Source of the DNA: Caulobacter sp. | Lineage (GTDB): Bacteria; Pseudomonadota; Alphaproteobacteria; Caulobacterales; Caulobacteraceae | DNA length: 64,000 nt | NCBI GenBank assembly: GCA_028291055.1 | Contig: JAQGIP010000114.1 | Location: 42,847 to 106,846 of the forward strand | Reading direction: 5' to 3' | Part shown: piece after piece, positions 1 through 7,601 of the stretch | Layout: each line of letters starts with the position of its first letter | Position numbering within the stretch: position 1 is the stretch's first letter | Made by a program: the position numbers and the translations under genes | Notes under the pieces: model-generated | The model's database searches: none | What the model was told of the DNA's origin: nothing | What the model saw: the letters and a program-made list of their open reading frames with translations, nothing else

Positions 1-2
1 TC

Positions 3-578
3 ATGCCCGCAGCGCCCAAGCACCGCGCCGCCATCGTCGCCGCCGCCGCCGCCCTGTTCCGGCGTAACGGCTACGCCGCCACCGGCCTGGCCGACATCAC
101 CGCCCGCAGCGGTGCGCCAAAGGGCTCCCTCTACCACTACTTCCCGGCCGGCAAGGCCCAGATCGGCGAGGCGGCGGTGAGGGCGGCGGGCGAAACCGTG
201 CGGCGCACCTTTGCCGAGATCGACGCCGAGACCGGCAATGCCGGCCGCCTGATCCGCGCCTACGCGGGCAGACTGGCGGGCTGGGTGGAACAGTCCGGTT
301 GGCGCGACGGCTGCCCGATCACCACGGTGCTGCTGGAGACGGCGGCCGACGATGACCGGATGCGTGCTGCGGGCCGCGCCGCTTTCGACGGCTGGACGGC
401 GGTGGTGGCCGAGGCGCTAGCGCGGGACGGCGCGGAGGAGGCGAGGGCGCTCACCCTGGCCCGCCTGGCTATATCCGCCCTGGAAGGCGCGCTGATCCTG
501 GCGCGCGTAGAGCAGGACGCCGCCGCCATCCTATCTGCCGGCGACGAGATGGCGGCGCTGTTTGCGCGTGAAGGCTAG
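3..578 (+). CDS. TetR/AcrR family transcriptional regulator
   Basis: 191 aa. The N-terminal TetR helix-turn-helix spans about residues 6-50, ending in the typical KGSLYHYFPAGK block. The C-terminal ligand domain carries GCPITTVLLETA, as in the LmrA/YxaF-like subgroup that senses small hydrophobic compounds. It probably represses a neighbouring gene to the left, outside the window. The first ATG lies two bases from the window edge, so a longer N-terminus cannot be excluded, although the HTH is complete. It converges on the flgI operon across an inverted repeat. The ligand is unknown. Confidence 0.85.
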   Translation: MPAAPKHRAAIVAAAAALFRRNGYAATGLADITARSGAPKGSLYHYFPAGKAQIGEAAVRAAGETVRRTFAEIDAETGNAGRLIRAYAGRLAGWVEQSGWRDGCPITTVLLETAADDDRMRAAGRAAFDGWTAVVAEALARDGAEEARALTLARLAISALEGALILARVEQDAAAILSAGDEMAALFAREG

Positions 579-597
579 CGCCCAACCCATCCCCATT

Positions 598-728
598 CTC
601 CGCTCATCCCGACGAAAGTCGGGACCCATAGGGCCGATCAGGACTGGCGCCATGCCGGCAAACTATTTCGGCTCCGCAGCTCACGGGAGGCGCACCATGG
701 GTCCCGACTTTCGTCGGGATGAGCGGAG
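598..728. repeat. Inverted repeat, GACGAAAGTCGGGA family, copy 1
   Basis: Arms at 598-630 and 696-728 are near-perfect reverse complements. Each arm contains the smaller palindrome CCCGACGAAAGTCGGG. The element fills the gap between the convergent ends of the TetR gene and flbY. A second copy lies at 47464-47610, also between convergent genes. Such a structure could act as a bidirectional terminator; that is inferred from its position. Confidence 0.85.
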
Positions 729-738
729 GTTTTGAGGC

Positions 739-1185
739 CTAAGCCCGCTTGTTCAGCGTGATCGCCGTGGCGCTGTTGGCGCCGGCGGACGGCGTCGCCC
801 CCGGGCCATAGCTGCCGCCGGCGCTGCGCTGGGCCGCGACCTCCTCGGCGATGGCCTTCACCAGCCCCTCGGTCACGGTCTTGCTCGCCTCCAGCGCCCG
901 TCCCTGACGGGCCAGCACGGCGTCGAAGGCCTCGGTGGCGCGGACCAGCCGGGCCCGCTGTTCGTCCGGCGCGCCGGCGATCAAGGTCGGATCGCGCTGC
1001 ACGCGGCCGGATTCATGGCGGTAGAGGTTGGCCAGCCTCGAGGTCTCGTCCATGTCGACGGCGGCGTCGCGGGGGCGGCGCTTTTCGAAGGCCAGCGCCT
1101 GGGCGGCGATCAGGGTGGTGAGACGCTCGGTCAGCACGATCAGCTGGGAAACGCGGTCGGCGGCGTCATTCGCGGCGAGAGCCAT
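739..1185 (-). CDS. flbY: FlbY-like flagellar protein
   Basis: 148 aa, alpha-helical, with no signal peptide or membrane segment and a low-complexity Gly/Ser/Ala C-terminus. It is the last gene of flgI-flgJ-flbY, starting 13 nt after flgJ ends. In Caulobacter this position holds flbY, a flagellar gene of poorly defined role whose product resembles FlgN-type secretion chaperones in size and helical content. The assignment rests mainly on synteny and overall character. FlgN-like chaperone is the main alternative name. Confidence 0.65.
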   Translation of the reverse strand: MALAANDAADRVSQLIVLTERLTTLIAAQALAFEKRRPRDAAVDMDETSRLANLYRHESGRVQRDPTLIAGAPDEQRARLVRATEAFDAVLARQGRALEASKTVTEGLVKAIAEEVAAQRSAGGSYGPGATPSAGANSATAITLNKRA

Positions 1186-1198
1186 GGGATCGGATCCT

Positions 1199-1522
1199 CT
1201 ACTGCAGGCCTTGGAGTTTCAGCATTTCGCGCGAGACCGAGCTGGCCAGGCCGATGCCCGGCCCCCTGGCCACCTGCTTGGCGATGGCGTCGCTGAAGAA
1301 GGAGCGGAACATCTTCTCCCCGTCGCCGCCGCCGAACGGGCCGGAGGTCTCGACGCCCTCGAACATCTGGCCGATCATGATCGACAGGAAGGAGGCCTCG
1401 AAGGCCTGGGCCGTCTCCTTGATCTTGCCGTGCTGCTTGGCCAGCGCGGCGGTCGATGCCGCCGTGGGAGCCTGCAGCGAGGTGGCGTCGACAGGGCTGG
1501 CGATGCTGGACAATGCGCTCAT
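1199..1522 (-). CDS. flgJ: Rod-binding protein, FlgJ N-terminal domain type
   Basis: 107 aa from the ATG at 1522; a GTG at 1525 would add one residue. The core KIKETAQAFEASFLSIMIGQM and the stretch GEKMFRSFF are characteristic of the rod-binding domain of FlgJ. The muramidase half found in enterobacterial FlgJ is absent, as is usual in alphaproteobacteria, so peptidoglycan opening must come from another enzyme. The start overlaps the flgI stop, indicating translational coupling. Expected role: periplasmic scaffold for flagellar rod assembly. Confidence 0.85.
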   Translation of the reverse strand: MSALSSIASPVDATSLQAPTAASTAALAKQHGKIKETAQAFEASFLSIMIGQMFEGVETSGPFGGGDGEKMFRSFFSDAIAKQVARGPGIGLASSVSREMLKLQGLQ

Positions 1523-2631
1523 CACATCACCTCGATGTCGGCTTGCAGGGCGCCGGCCGCCTTGATGGCCTGCAGGATGGAGATCATGTCGCGGGGGGTG
1601 ACCCCGAGCGCGTTCAGCCCGGCCACGAGACTGGACAGCGAAGCCCCGCTCTTCAGCGTGATGAACTTCTTGCCCTTCTCCTCGTCCACCTTGACCGTGG
1701 ATTGAGGCGTGACCTTCGTCTCGCCCTTGCTGAAGGGGGTGGGCTGGCTGACCTGGGGCGTCTCCTGGACCGTGATGGTCAGGTTGCCTTGGGAGATGGC
1801 GACTGTGGAGATGCGCACATTCTCGTCCATGACCACCACCCCGGCGTTCTCGTCGATCACCACGCGGGCGGGGCCGTCGGTGTCGACCGACAGGTTTTCC
1901 ACCTGGGTCACGAAGGCCACCATGCTGACGCCGGCGGGCGGGCGCAGGGTGATGATGGTGGGGTTCTCGGCCACGGCCGAACCGGGGAACTGGGCGTTGA
2001 TCACGTCGGCGATATGGGCGGCGGTGCTGAAGTCGGGATTGCGCAGGGTCATGCGCAGCGTCTCCATGCTGGCCAGCTGGAAGCCGACCTCGCGTTCGAC
2101 GATGGCCCCGCTGGCGATACGCCCGGCGGTGGGCACGCCCTTGCTGATCGACGAACCCGAAGCGCCGCTGGCCGAAACGGCTCCGGTCTGCACCGATCCT
2201 TGCGCCGCCGCATAGGTCTGGCCGTCGGCCCCGGCCAGGGGCGTGACGACCAGGGTGCCGCCCTGCAGGCTCTTGGCGTCGCCGATGGCCGACACCGTCA
2301 CGTCGATCTGCGACCCGGCCGCGGCGAAGGCCGGCAGCTTGGCGGTGACCAGCACCGCGGCCACGTTCTTGGAGTTGAGGTTGCCGTCGCGGGTGTTGAC
2401 CCCCAGCCGCTCCAGCATCGCCTCCAGGCTCTGCTTGGTCATGGGAGAGTTGCGCAGGGTGTCGCCCGTGCCGTTCAGGCCCACGACCATGCCGTAGCCC
2501 ACCAGCTGGTTCTCACGAACGCCTTCGAACTCGACGATGTCCTTGATGCGCGACTTGGCCTGAGCCTGCGGCGCGAGCATGGCCGAGATGATCAGGGCGA
2601 TGCCGAAAACCCGGAAGTATGAACGGAACAT
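1522..2631 (-). CDS. flgI: Flagellar P-ring protein FlgI
   Basis: 369 aa. The start was placed at the ATG at 2631, which gives a clean signal peptide (MFRSYFRVFGIALI, then A-Q-A before KSRIKDIV). The frame stays open 48 codons further upstream, but that extension has no signal-peptide character. Family blocks VGYGMVVGLNGTGD and a C-terminal SGASLSSLVAGLNALGVTPRDM are evident. It forms the periplasmic P ring around the flagellar rod. First gene of flgI-flgJ-flbY and divergent from fliX. No convincing sigma-54 promoter was seen upstream. Confidence 0.95.
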   Translation of the reverse strand: MFRSYFRVFGIALIISAMLAPQAQAKSRIKDIVEFEGVRENQLVGYGMVVGLNGTGDTLRNSPMTKQSLEAMLERLGVNTRDGNLNSKNVAAVLVTAKLPAFAAAGSQIDVTVSAIGDAKSLQGGTLVVTPLAGADGQTYAAAQGSVQTGAVSASGASGSSISKGVPTAGRIASGAIVEREVGFQLASMETLRMTLRNPDFSTAAHIADVINAQFPGSAVAENPTIITLRPPAGVSMVAFVTQVENLSVDTDGPARVVIDENAGVVVMDENVRISTVAISQGNLTITVQETPQVSQPTPFSKGETKVTPQSTVKVDEEKGKKFITLKSGASLSSLVAGLNALGVTPRDMISILQAIKAAGALQADIEVM

Positions 2632-2722
2632 GGCGTTTCCACAGGGATGAGACGTCTCTTGCCCGCGTCCATGCGAGAACCGCGCCAGGAAAACCTTGAG
2701 GAAAATCAGTGACGTTACGTGG

Positions 2723-2775
2723 TTAACGGGGCCTGTGCCGTTGTGTCCCGGCAGATTCTGCCCGGCATTAACCAT
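2723..2775. promoter_or_regulatory. CtrA-like half-sites between flgI and fliX
   Basis: TTAACCAT at 2768-2775 matches an extended CtrA half-site, and a second TTAAC lies at 2723-2727. Both are in the 204-nt divergent region. In Caulobacter the early flagellar class that includes fliX is CtrA-dependent. No full TTAA-N7-TTAA box is present here, so this is a candidate only. Confidence 0.4.
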
Positions 2776-2834
2776 ACCGCAAGCGCGGGCGCCGAAACTG
2801 CCCTCGACATGACCTCCTGTAACGACTCGCGCGC

Positions 2835-3281
2835 ATGAAGATCTCAGGCCCCGGCAGCGTTGGCGGAACGGCCGCGACCGGCAAGGCCGGCGCGCGTCCG
2901 GGCGGCGGCGCCTTCTCGCTGGGTGCGGGCGGCTCGGCCGGCGGCGTCTCCTCGGCGGCCCCCGCTTCGGGCCTCAGCGGCGTGGCGTCCCTGGACGCCC
3001 TGCTGGCCATGCAGGACATCGGCGGCCCCCTGGAACGGCGCAAGCGCGCCGTGCGCCGGGCGGGACGCATCCTGGACGTTCTGGACGAAGTGAAGATCGC
3101 CCTGCTGGACGGCGGCATCCCGCCCATGGCGCTGGAGCGGCTCACGCGGGCGGTGAGGGAAGAGCGCGCGGCGATCGACGACGATCCCCGGCTGTCCGGT
3201 CTGCTCAACGAAATCGAGACCCGCGCGGCGGTCGAACTCGCGAAATTGCGGGTCGCCGAGCGCGGGTCGTTCGCGACATGA
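2835..3281 (+). CDS. fliX: Flagellar assembly regulator FliX
   Basis: 148 aa. A Gly/Ala-rich flexible N-terminus (about 1-50) precedes the conserved block SLDALLAMQDIGGPLERRK, followed by RAGRILDVLDEVKIALLDG. In Caulobacter, FliX couples completion of the early basal body to activity of the sigma-54 activator FlbD, giving the class II to class III flagellar checkpoint. The divergent arrangement with flgI is the Caulobacterales arrangement. The family is narrowly distributed, so the gene is also a good taxonomic marker. Confidence 0.93.
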   Translation: MKISGPGSVGGTAATGKAGARPGGGAFSLGAGGSAGGVSSAAPASGLSGVASLDALLAMQDIGGPLERRKRAVRRAGRILDVLDEVKIALLDGGIPPMALERLTRAVREERAAIDDDPRLSGLLNEIETRAAVELAKLRVAERGSFAT

Positions 3282-3304
3282 ACGCACGCCGAACGCGAGG
3301 TTCA

Positions 3305-3331
3305 TTGATTGCGTGTTTTCTTTTGCTATAA
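3305..3331 (+). promoter_or_regulatory. Predicted housekeeping promoter of dksA
   Basis: TTGATT at 3305-3310 and GCTATAA at 3325-3331 are separated by 14 nt. This resembles the Caulobacter sigma-73 pattern (TTGACG, then about 11-14 nt, then GCTANAWC). It lies between the fliX stop and the dksA start. Confidence 0.55.
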
Positions 3332-3378
3332 GCCCGCAGCCCGTTGTGGGCATTGGGTTCAGGGGGCGTGAGGCGTCA

Positions 3379-3807
3379 ATGCAGACGGCCGCGGTTCTAG
3401 TCGAGAAGTCGGCTTACCGTCCTTCAGAGGACGAAGAGTTTATGAATGAGCGGCAGCTTGATTATTTCAAGAAGAAGCTGCTCACCTGGAAAGATGAGAT
3501 CCTCCGCGAATCTCGCGAGACGGTGACGCATCTGCAGGCCGAAACGGAAAACCATCCCGATCTCGCTGATCGGGCCACGTCGGAGACAGACCGGGCGCTC
3601 GAATTGCGCACCCGCGACCGTCAGCGCAAGCTGATCTCCAAGATCGACGAGGCCCTGCGGCGAATCGAGGATGGCTCCTACGGCTATTGCGAGGAGACCG
3701 GCGAGCCGATCACCCTCGCCCGCCTGGAAGCGCGGCCGGTGGCCACGCTGAGCCTTGAGGCCCAGGAACGTCACGAACGGCGCGAACGCGTCCACCGCGA
3801 CGACTAG
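3379..3807 (+). CDS. dksA: RNA polymerase-binding transcription factor DksA
   Basis: 142 aa from the ATG at 3379; an upstream in-frame ATG at 3313 overlaps the predicted promoter and was rejected. The coiled coil covers about residues 25-100, with RATSETDRALELRTRDR near the tip. The globular domain reads GSYGYCEETGEPI and then RPVATLSLEAQERH. Only one of the four zinc-finger cysteines of E. coli DksA is kept; the other three positions are Thr, Ser and Ala. Single-Cys DksA proteins are known in alphaproteobacteria. It modulates rRNA and amino-acid promoters together with ppGpp. Confidence 0.93.
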   Translation: MQTAAVLVEKSAYRPSEDEEFMNERQLDYFKKKLLTWKDEILRESRETVTHLQAETENHPDLADRATSETDRALELRTRDRQRKLISKIDEALRRIEDGSYGYCEETGEPITLARLEARPVATLSLEAQERHERRERVHRDD

Positions 3808-3881
3808 ACGGCTGGGCGGGGGCCCTTGTGCTCGGGGCGTAGCGCTTTGATGCGCGCGCCTTGAGCCTTCGCACAACCGTC

Positions 3882-3908
3882 TCGACCCGACGCATCGCTC
3901 GCGTTACA
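3882..3908 (+). promoter_or_regulatory. Duplicated candidate promoter, TIR gene 1
   Basis: TCGACC at 3882-3887, 15 nt, then GTTACA at 3903-3908, followed by GC. The same hexamers with the same 15-nt spacing lie ahead of the second paralog at 5703-5729. In both cases about 30 nt separate the second hexamer from the ATT codon, so any leader would be short. Inferred from conservation between the two copies. Confidence 0.5.
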
Positions 3909-3937
3909 GCGTTCTCGACCACGGGGGGCGTACGGCT

Positions 3938-5677
3938 ATTTCGGACATCTTCATCTCCTACAGCCGGGACGACCAGGCCCTGGCCCGACGCTATGCCGCC
4001 GCCTTCGAGGCGGAAGGATTCAGCGTCTGGTGGGACGCGGCCCTGCGGCCGGGAGAAGCCTTCGACGAGGTGATCGAGGCGGCGCTCAAAGCGGCCAAGG
4101 CCGTGGTCGTGCTGTGGTCGCCGCGCTCGGTCGGCTCGCGCTGGGTGCGCGCCGAAGCCACCATGGCCGACCGCAACAAGACCCTGGCCCCGGTGATCGT
4201 CGAGCCCTGCCAGCGGCCGATCATGTTCGAACTGACCCAGACCGCCGACCTCTGCCACTGGGAAGGTCAGGCCGACGACCGCGTCTGGCGGGCCCTGGTC
4301 GGCGACGTGCGCAACCTGGTGGGCGTGCGCGCCGCGCCGCAGCTTCCGGCGGCCGCCCCGGCGCCCAAGGACGCCCGGCCGGCGATCATGGTGCTGCCCT
4401 TCATCAACCTGGGCGGCGACGGCGAGCAGGAATACTTCAGCGACGGCGTCACCGAGGACATCATCACCGATCTCGGCCGCATCTCGGCGCTGTCGGTGGT
4501 CTCGCGCAATACCGCCTTCTCCTACAAGGGCCGCACCGTCTCGGTGTCCGAGATGGCCGCCGCCCAGGGTGTCAGCCACATCCTGGAAGGCAGCGTGCGC
4601 AAGGCGGGGGAGCGCGTGCGCATCACCGCGCAGCTGCTCGAGACGGCCAGCGACCAGCAGATCTGGGCCGAGCGCTTCGACCGCACCCTCGACGACATCT
4701 TCGCCATTCAGGACGAAATCTCCCAGGCCATCGTCGCCGCCTTGAAGCTCAAGCTCGCCCCCGCCGAGCAGAAGGCCCTGGGCGAGCGCCCCACGGCCAG
4801 CGCGGAGGCCTATGAGCTCTTCCTGCTGGCCCGCCAGTTCGGCCGCACCGGCAGCGAGCGGGTGAAGCCGCTGATCGTGCGCCTGTGCCAACGCGCCGTG
4901 GATCTCGACCCCGGCTTCGGGCTGGCCTGGGCGCATATGGCGTTCGCCGAGGCGGAGGCATCGCAACGCTCCGTTCCGGGCTGCACCTCGGAACACGCCA
5001 TCCATGCCGCCGAGCGGGCGATGGCCGTGGCGCCGAACCTCGCCGAAGCCCACGCGGCTATGGCCGAGGCGATCTGGCGCGGGCCGAAGATGAACCTCGA
5101 GGAAGGCCGCCCACACATCGCCAAGGCTCTCGGTCTCGATCCGGATTGTTTCGAGGCCCATGTGATCGCCGGCTTCGAGAGCATCGCGGACAGGAATTGG
5201 CGCGGCGCCGTTGGCCACTTCGAGAAGGCCTGCGACCTCGACCCGATGGCCTACCGTCCCGCCGGCATGGTCACCCAGGCCTATGTGGCTCTCGGCAACC
5301 AGGAGGACGTCCTGGCGTCGGCGCGGCGCGTGGTGGCCCGTTGCGAAAGGATCCTAGCCGTCGAGCCGGATCACTCCGGCGCGCTGGGTTTCCTGGTCAG
5401 CGCCTTCGTCGATCTGGGCGAGGTGGATCGGGCGCGGGAGTGGGCCAAGCGGGCCGTCCTCTATGACCCCACCGATCTGCGGATGCACTACAACCTGGCC
5501 TGCGGCATGGCCTCGATCCCCGACCCCGACGCGGCCTGTGACCTGCTCGAAGCGATCATCGACAAGGTAGACGCCGGCTGGCTCGACTGGATCGACGCCG
5601 ACAACAGCCTCGATCCGATCCGCGGCAACCCGCGTTTTGAGGCGATCATTGCGCGCAGCAGGGCCCGCTTCGCTTAG
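3938..5677 (+). CDS. TIR domain/TolB-like/TPR protein, paralog 1 (ATT start)
   Basis: 579 aa if translated from the ATT at 3938. A TIR domain covers about residues 1-115 (ISDIFISYSRDDQA at the start). It keeps WVRAE, a WxxxE motif carrying the glutamate that is catalytic in NAD-consuming TIR enzymes. A TolB/FlgO-like domain covers about 145-270 (VLPFINLGGD, SDGVTEDIITDL, SHILEGSVRK), and TPR-like helices run to the end. The frame is open back to a TGA at 3848 with no ATG, GTG or TTG before the TIR domain. The GTG at 4070 would delete the first 44 residues, including strand A. A G-rich stretch lies 8-14 nt before ATT. Tandem duplicate of the next gene. Signalling or NADase function is possible but unproven. 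Confidence 0.75.
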   Translation: MSDIFISYSRDDQALARRYAAAFEAEGFSVWWDAALRPGEAFDEVIEAALKAAKAVVVLWSPRSVGSRWVRAEATMADRNKTLAPVIVEPCQRPIMFELTQTADLCHWEGQADDRVWRALVGDVRNLVGVRAAPQLPAAAPAPKDARPAIMVLPFINLGGDGEQEYFSDGVTEDIITDLGRISALSVVSRNTAFSYKGRTVSVSEMAAAQGVSHILEGSVRKAGERVRITAQLLETASDQQIWAERFDRTLDDIFAIQDEISQAIVAALKLKLAPAEQKALGERPTASAEAYELFLLARQFGRTGSERVKPLIVRLCQRAVDLDPGFGLAWAHMAFAEAEASQRSVPGCTSEHAIHAAERAMAVAPNLAEAHAAMAEAIWRGPKMNLEEGRPHIAKALGLDPDCFEAHVIAGFESIADRNWRGAVGHFEKACDLDPMAYRPAGMVTQAYVALGNQEDVLASARRVVARCERILAVEPDHSGALGFLVSAFVDLGEVDRAREWAKRAVLYDPTDLRMHYNLACGMASIPDPDAACDLLEAIIDKVDAGWLDWIDADNSLDPIRGNPRFEAIIARSRARFA

Positions 5678-5702
5678 TCCACTGAACACCGTTCACCGCA
5701 TC

Positions 5703-5729
5703 TCGACCGGGCGCGCCCGTCGCGTTACA
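5703..5729 (+). promoter_or_regulatory. Duplicated candidate promoter, TIR gene 2
   Basis: TCGACC at 5703-5708, 15 nt, GTTACA at 5724-5729, matching the element before paralog 1 in sequence and spacing. A good ribosome binding site, AGGAG at 5746-5750, sits 9 nt before the ATT at 5760. Confidence 0.5.
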
Positions 5730-5759
5730 GCATAGGTCGCAGGGCAGGAGAGCAGCGCC

Positions 5760-7532
5760 ATTTCCGACGTCTTTATTTCCTACAGCCGGGACGATCAGGC
5801 CGTCGCCAAGCGCTATGCCGCCGCCTTCGAGGCTCAGGGCTTCAGCGTGTGGTGGGACGCGGCCCTGCGCCCCGGCGAGGCCTTCGACGAGGTGATCGAG
5901 GCGGCGCTGAAGGCGGCAAAGGCCGTCGTCGTGCTGTGGTCGCCCCGCTCCGTCATTTCGCGGTGGGTGCGGGCCGAGGCCACGCTGGCCGACCGCAACA
6001 AGACCTTGGCGCCGGTCATCATCGAGCCGTGCGAGCGGCCGATCATGTTCGAACTGACCCAGACGGCCAACCTCTGCCACTGGCAGGGCGAGGACGCGGA
6101 CCCGGTCTGGAGGGCGCTGGTCGCCGATGTGCGCAACCTGGTCGGCGAACGTCCCGCGCCGCCGCCGATCGCCGCCGCCGGGCCCGTCGGCCAGGCCGAA
6201 GACAGCCGCCCGTCGATCCTCGTGCTGCCCTTCGTCAACATGAGCGGCGATCCGGAGCAGGAGTTCTTCAGCGACGGCGTCACCGAGGACATCATCACCG
6301 ACCTCTGCCGCATCTCCGCCCTGTCGGTGATGGCCCGCAGCACGGCGTTTTCCTACAAGGGCAAGCCCTTCTCGGGCTCGCAGCTGAAGGCCTCGCTCGG
6401 CGTCACCCACATCGTCGAGGGCAGTATCCGCAAGTCCGGCGAGCGGGTGCGCATCACCGCCCAGCTGCTCGACGCCGGCAAGGACACCCAGATCTGGGGC
6501 GAGCGCTTCGACCGCACCCTGGAGGACATCTTCGCCATCCAGGACGAGATTTCCGCCGCCATCGTGGGAGCGCTGAAGGTCACGCTGGCTCCCGGCGAGA
6601 AGAATGCCATCGAACAACGCCAGACCGCCAATGCCGAGGCCTATGAGCTCTACCTGATGGCCCGCGACTTCAATCGCAACGGCAGCGACCGCATGGCCGC
6701 GCTGATCCTGCGCATCTGCCAGCGGGCGGTCGACCTGGATCCGATGTTCGGTCCGGCCTGGGCCCAACTGGCCTTCGCCGAGGCGGACCTTGCCTATCGG
6801 GGCGCCGCGAGCTCCTCCATCGCCCGCGCCATGGCGGCGGCGCATCGGGCGATCGAGATCTCTCCCGATCTGGCCGAGGCCCATGCGGCGCTGGCGAAGG
6901 TGATCGCGCGCGGGCCGGACATCAACGATGCGACCGGCAAGCAGGCCGTCGAGACGGCCCTGCGCCTCGATCCGGAATGCTTCGAGGCCCACGCCAGCGC
7001 CGGCTATTGCGCCATCGGCGTGCAGGACTACCCGGCGGCCATCCACCACTATGAAAAGGCAGTCGCCCTAGACCCGATCAGCTACCGGGAGACGGGCATG
7101 TTGGCGCAGGCCTATGCGTCGATGGGCGAGCGCGAGAAGAGCAGGGCGGCGTCGCGCCTCACCGTCGAGCGCTGCGAAAAGATCCTGGCGACGGAGCCGG
7201 ACCATGGCGACGCCATCGGCTTCCTCATGCCCGCTCTGGCCGAATTGGGAGAGTTCGACCGGGCCAGATATTGGGCCCGCCGCGGCATGCTCTTCTGCCC
7301 GGAAGACATCCGCCTCCACTACAACATGGCCTGCGGCATGGTCAGCCTTGGCGATCTGGGGACCGCCTGCGATCTTCTGGACAGCGTGATCGACAGGCTC
7401 ACCGGCGCCTGGATGCGCTGGCTGGAAACGGACAGCGACTTCGATCCCCTGCGCGGAACCCCGCGCTTCGACGCCATCCTGGCGCGGGGCCAGGCGCGGA
7501 TCGCGGCCCTGGAAGCGGCGCCGGGCGCGTGA
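5760..7532 (+). CDS. TIR domain/TolB-like/TPR protein, paralog 2 (ATT start)
   Basis: 590 aa from the ATT at 5760. Same architecture as its neighbour: TIR about 1-115 (ISDVFISYSRDDQA, WVRAE), TolB-like about 145-275 (VLPFVNMSGD, SDGVTEDIITDL, THIVEGSIRK), then a TPR-type helical C-terminus. A TAG at 5733 closes the frame only nine codons upstream, and none of those codons is ATG, GTG or TTG. ATT stands exactly where related proteins begin with Met-Ala/Ser-Asp-Ile-Phe. GTG at 5847 would remove the first strands of the TIR fold. Intracellular; substrate or partner unknown. The TPR half suggests binding of a protein ligand. Confidence 0.75.
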   Translation: MSDVFISYSRDDQAVAKRYAAAFEAQGFSVWWDAALRPGEAFDEVIEAALKAAKAVVVLWSPRSVISRWVRAEATLADRNKTLAPVIIEPCERPIMFELTQTANLCHWQGEDADPVWRALVADVRNLVGERPAPPPIAAAGPVGQAEDSRPSILVLPFVNMSGDPEQEFFSDGVTEDIITDLCRISALSVMARSTAFSYKGKPFSGSQLKASLGVTHIVEGSIRKSGERVRITAQLLDAGKDTQIWGERFDRTLEDIFAIQDEISAAIVGALKVTLAPGEKNAIEQRQTANAEAYELYLMARDFNRNGSDRMAALILRICQRAVDLDPMFGPAWAQLAFAEADLAYRGAASSSIARAMAAAHRAIEISPDLAEAHAALAKVIARGPDINDATGKQAVETALRLDPECFEAHASAGYCAIGVQDYPAAIHHYEKAVALDPISYRETGMLAQAYASMGEREKSRAASRLTVERCEKILATEPDHGDAIGFLMPALAELGEFDRARYWARRGMLFCPEDIRLHYNMACGMVSLGDLGTACDLLDSVIDRLTGAWMRWLETDSDFDPLRGTPRFDAILARGQARIAALEAAPGA

Positions 7533-7601
7533 GGCGTCCAACCCTTGACTAACCGCCCCCGAAAGACGACCTAGCGCCCCTCTTACGAAGGACGCCTCTC
7601 C

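Noticed and set aside
2632..2834. Sigma-54 promoter for flgI
   Set aside because: No GG-N10-GC pair with the right spacing was found on the minus strand; the closest candidates have spacing of 9 or lack the second pair.
4070..5677. GTG at 4070 (and GTG 5847 in the paralog) as start of the TIR proteins
   Set aside because: It would delete the first beta strands of the TIR domain, which are fully conserved in frame upstream, and it leaves the duplicated promoter/ribosome-binding region unexplained.
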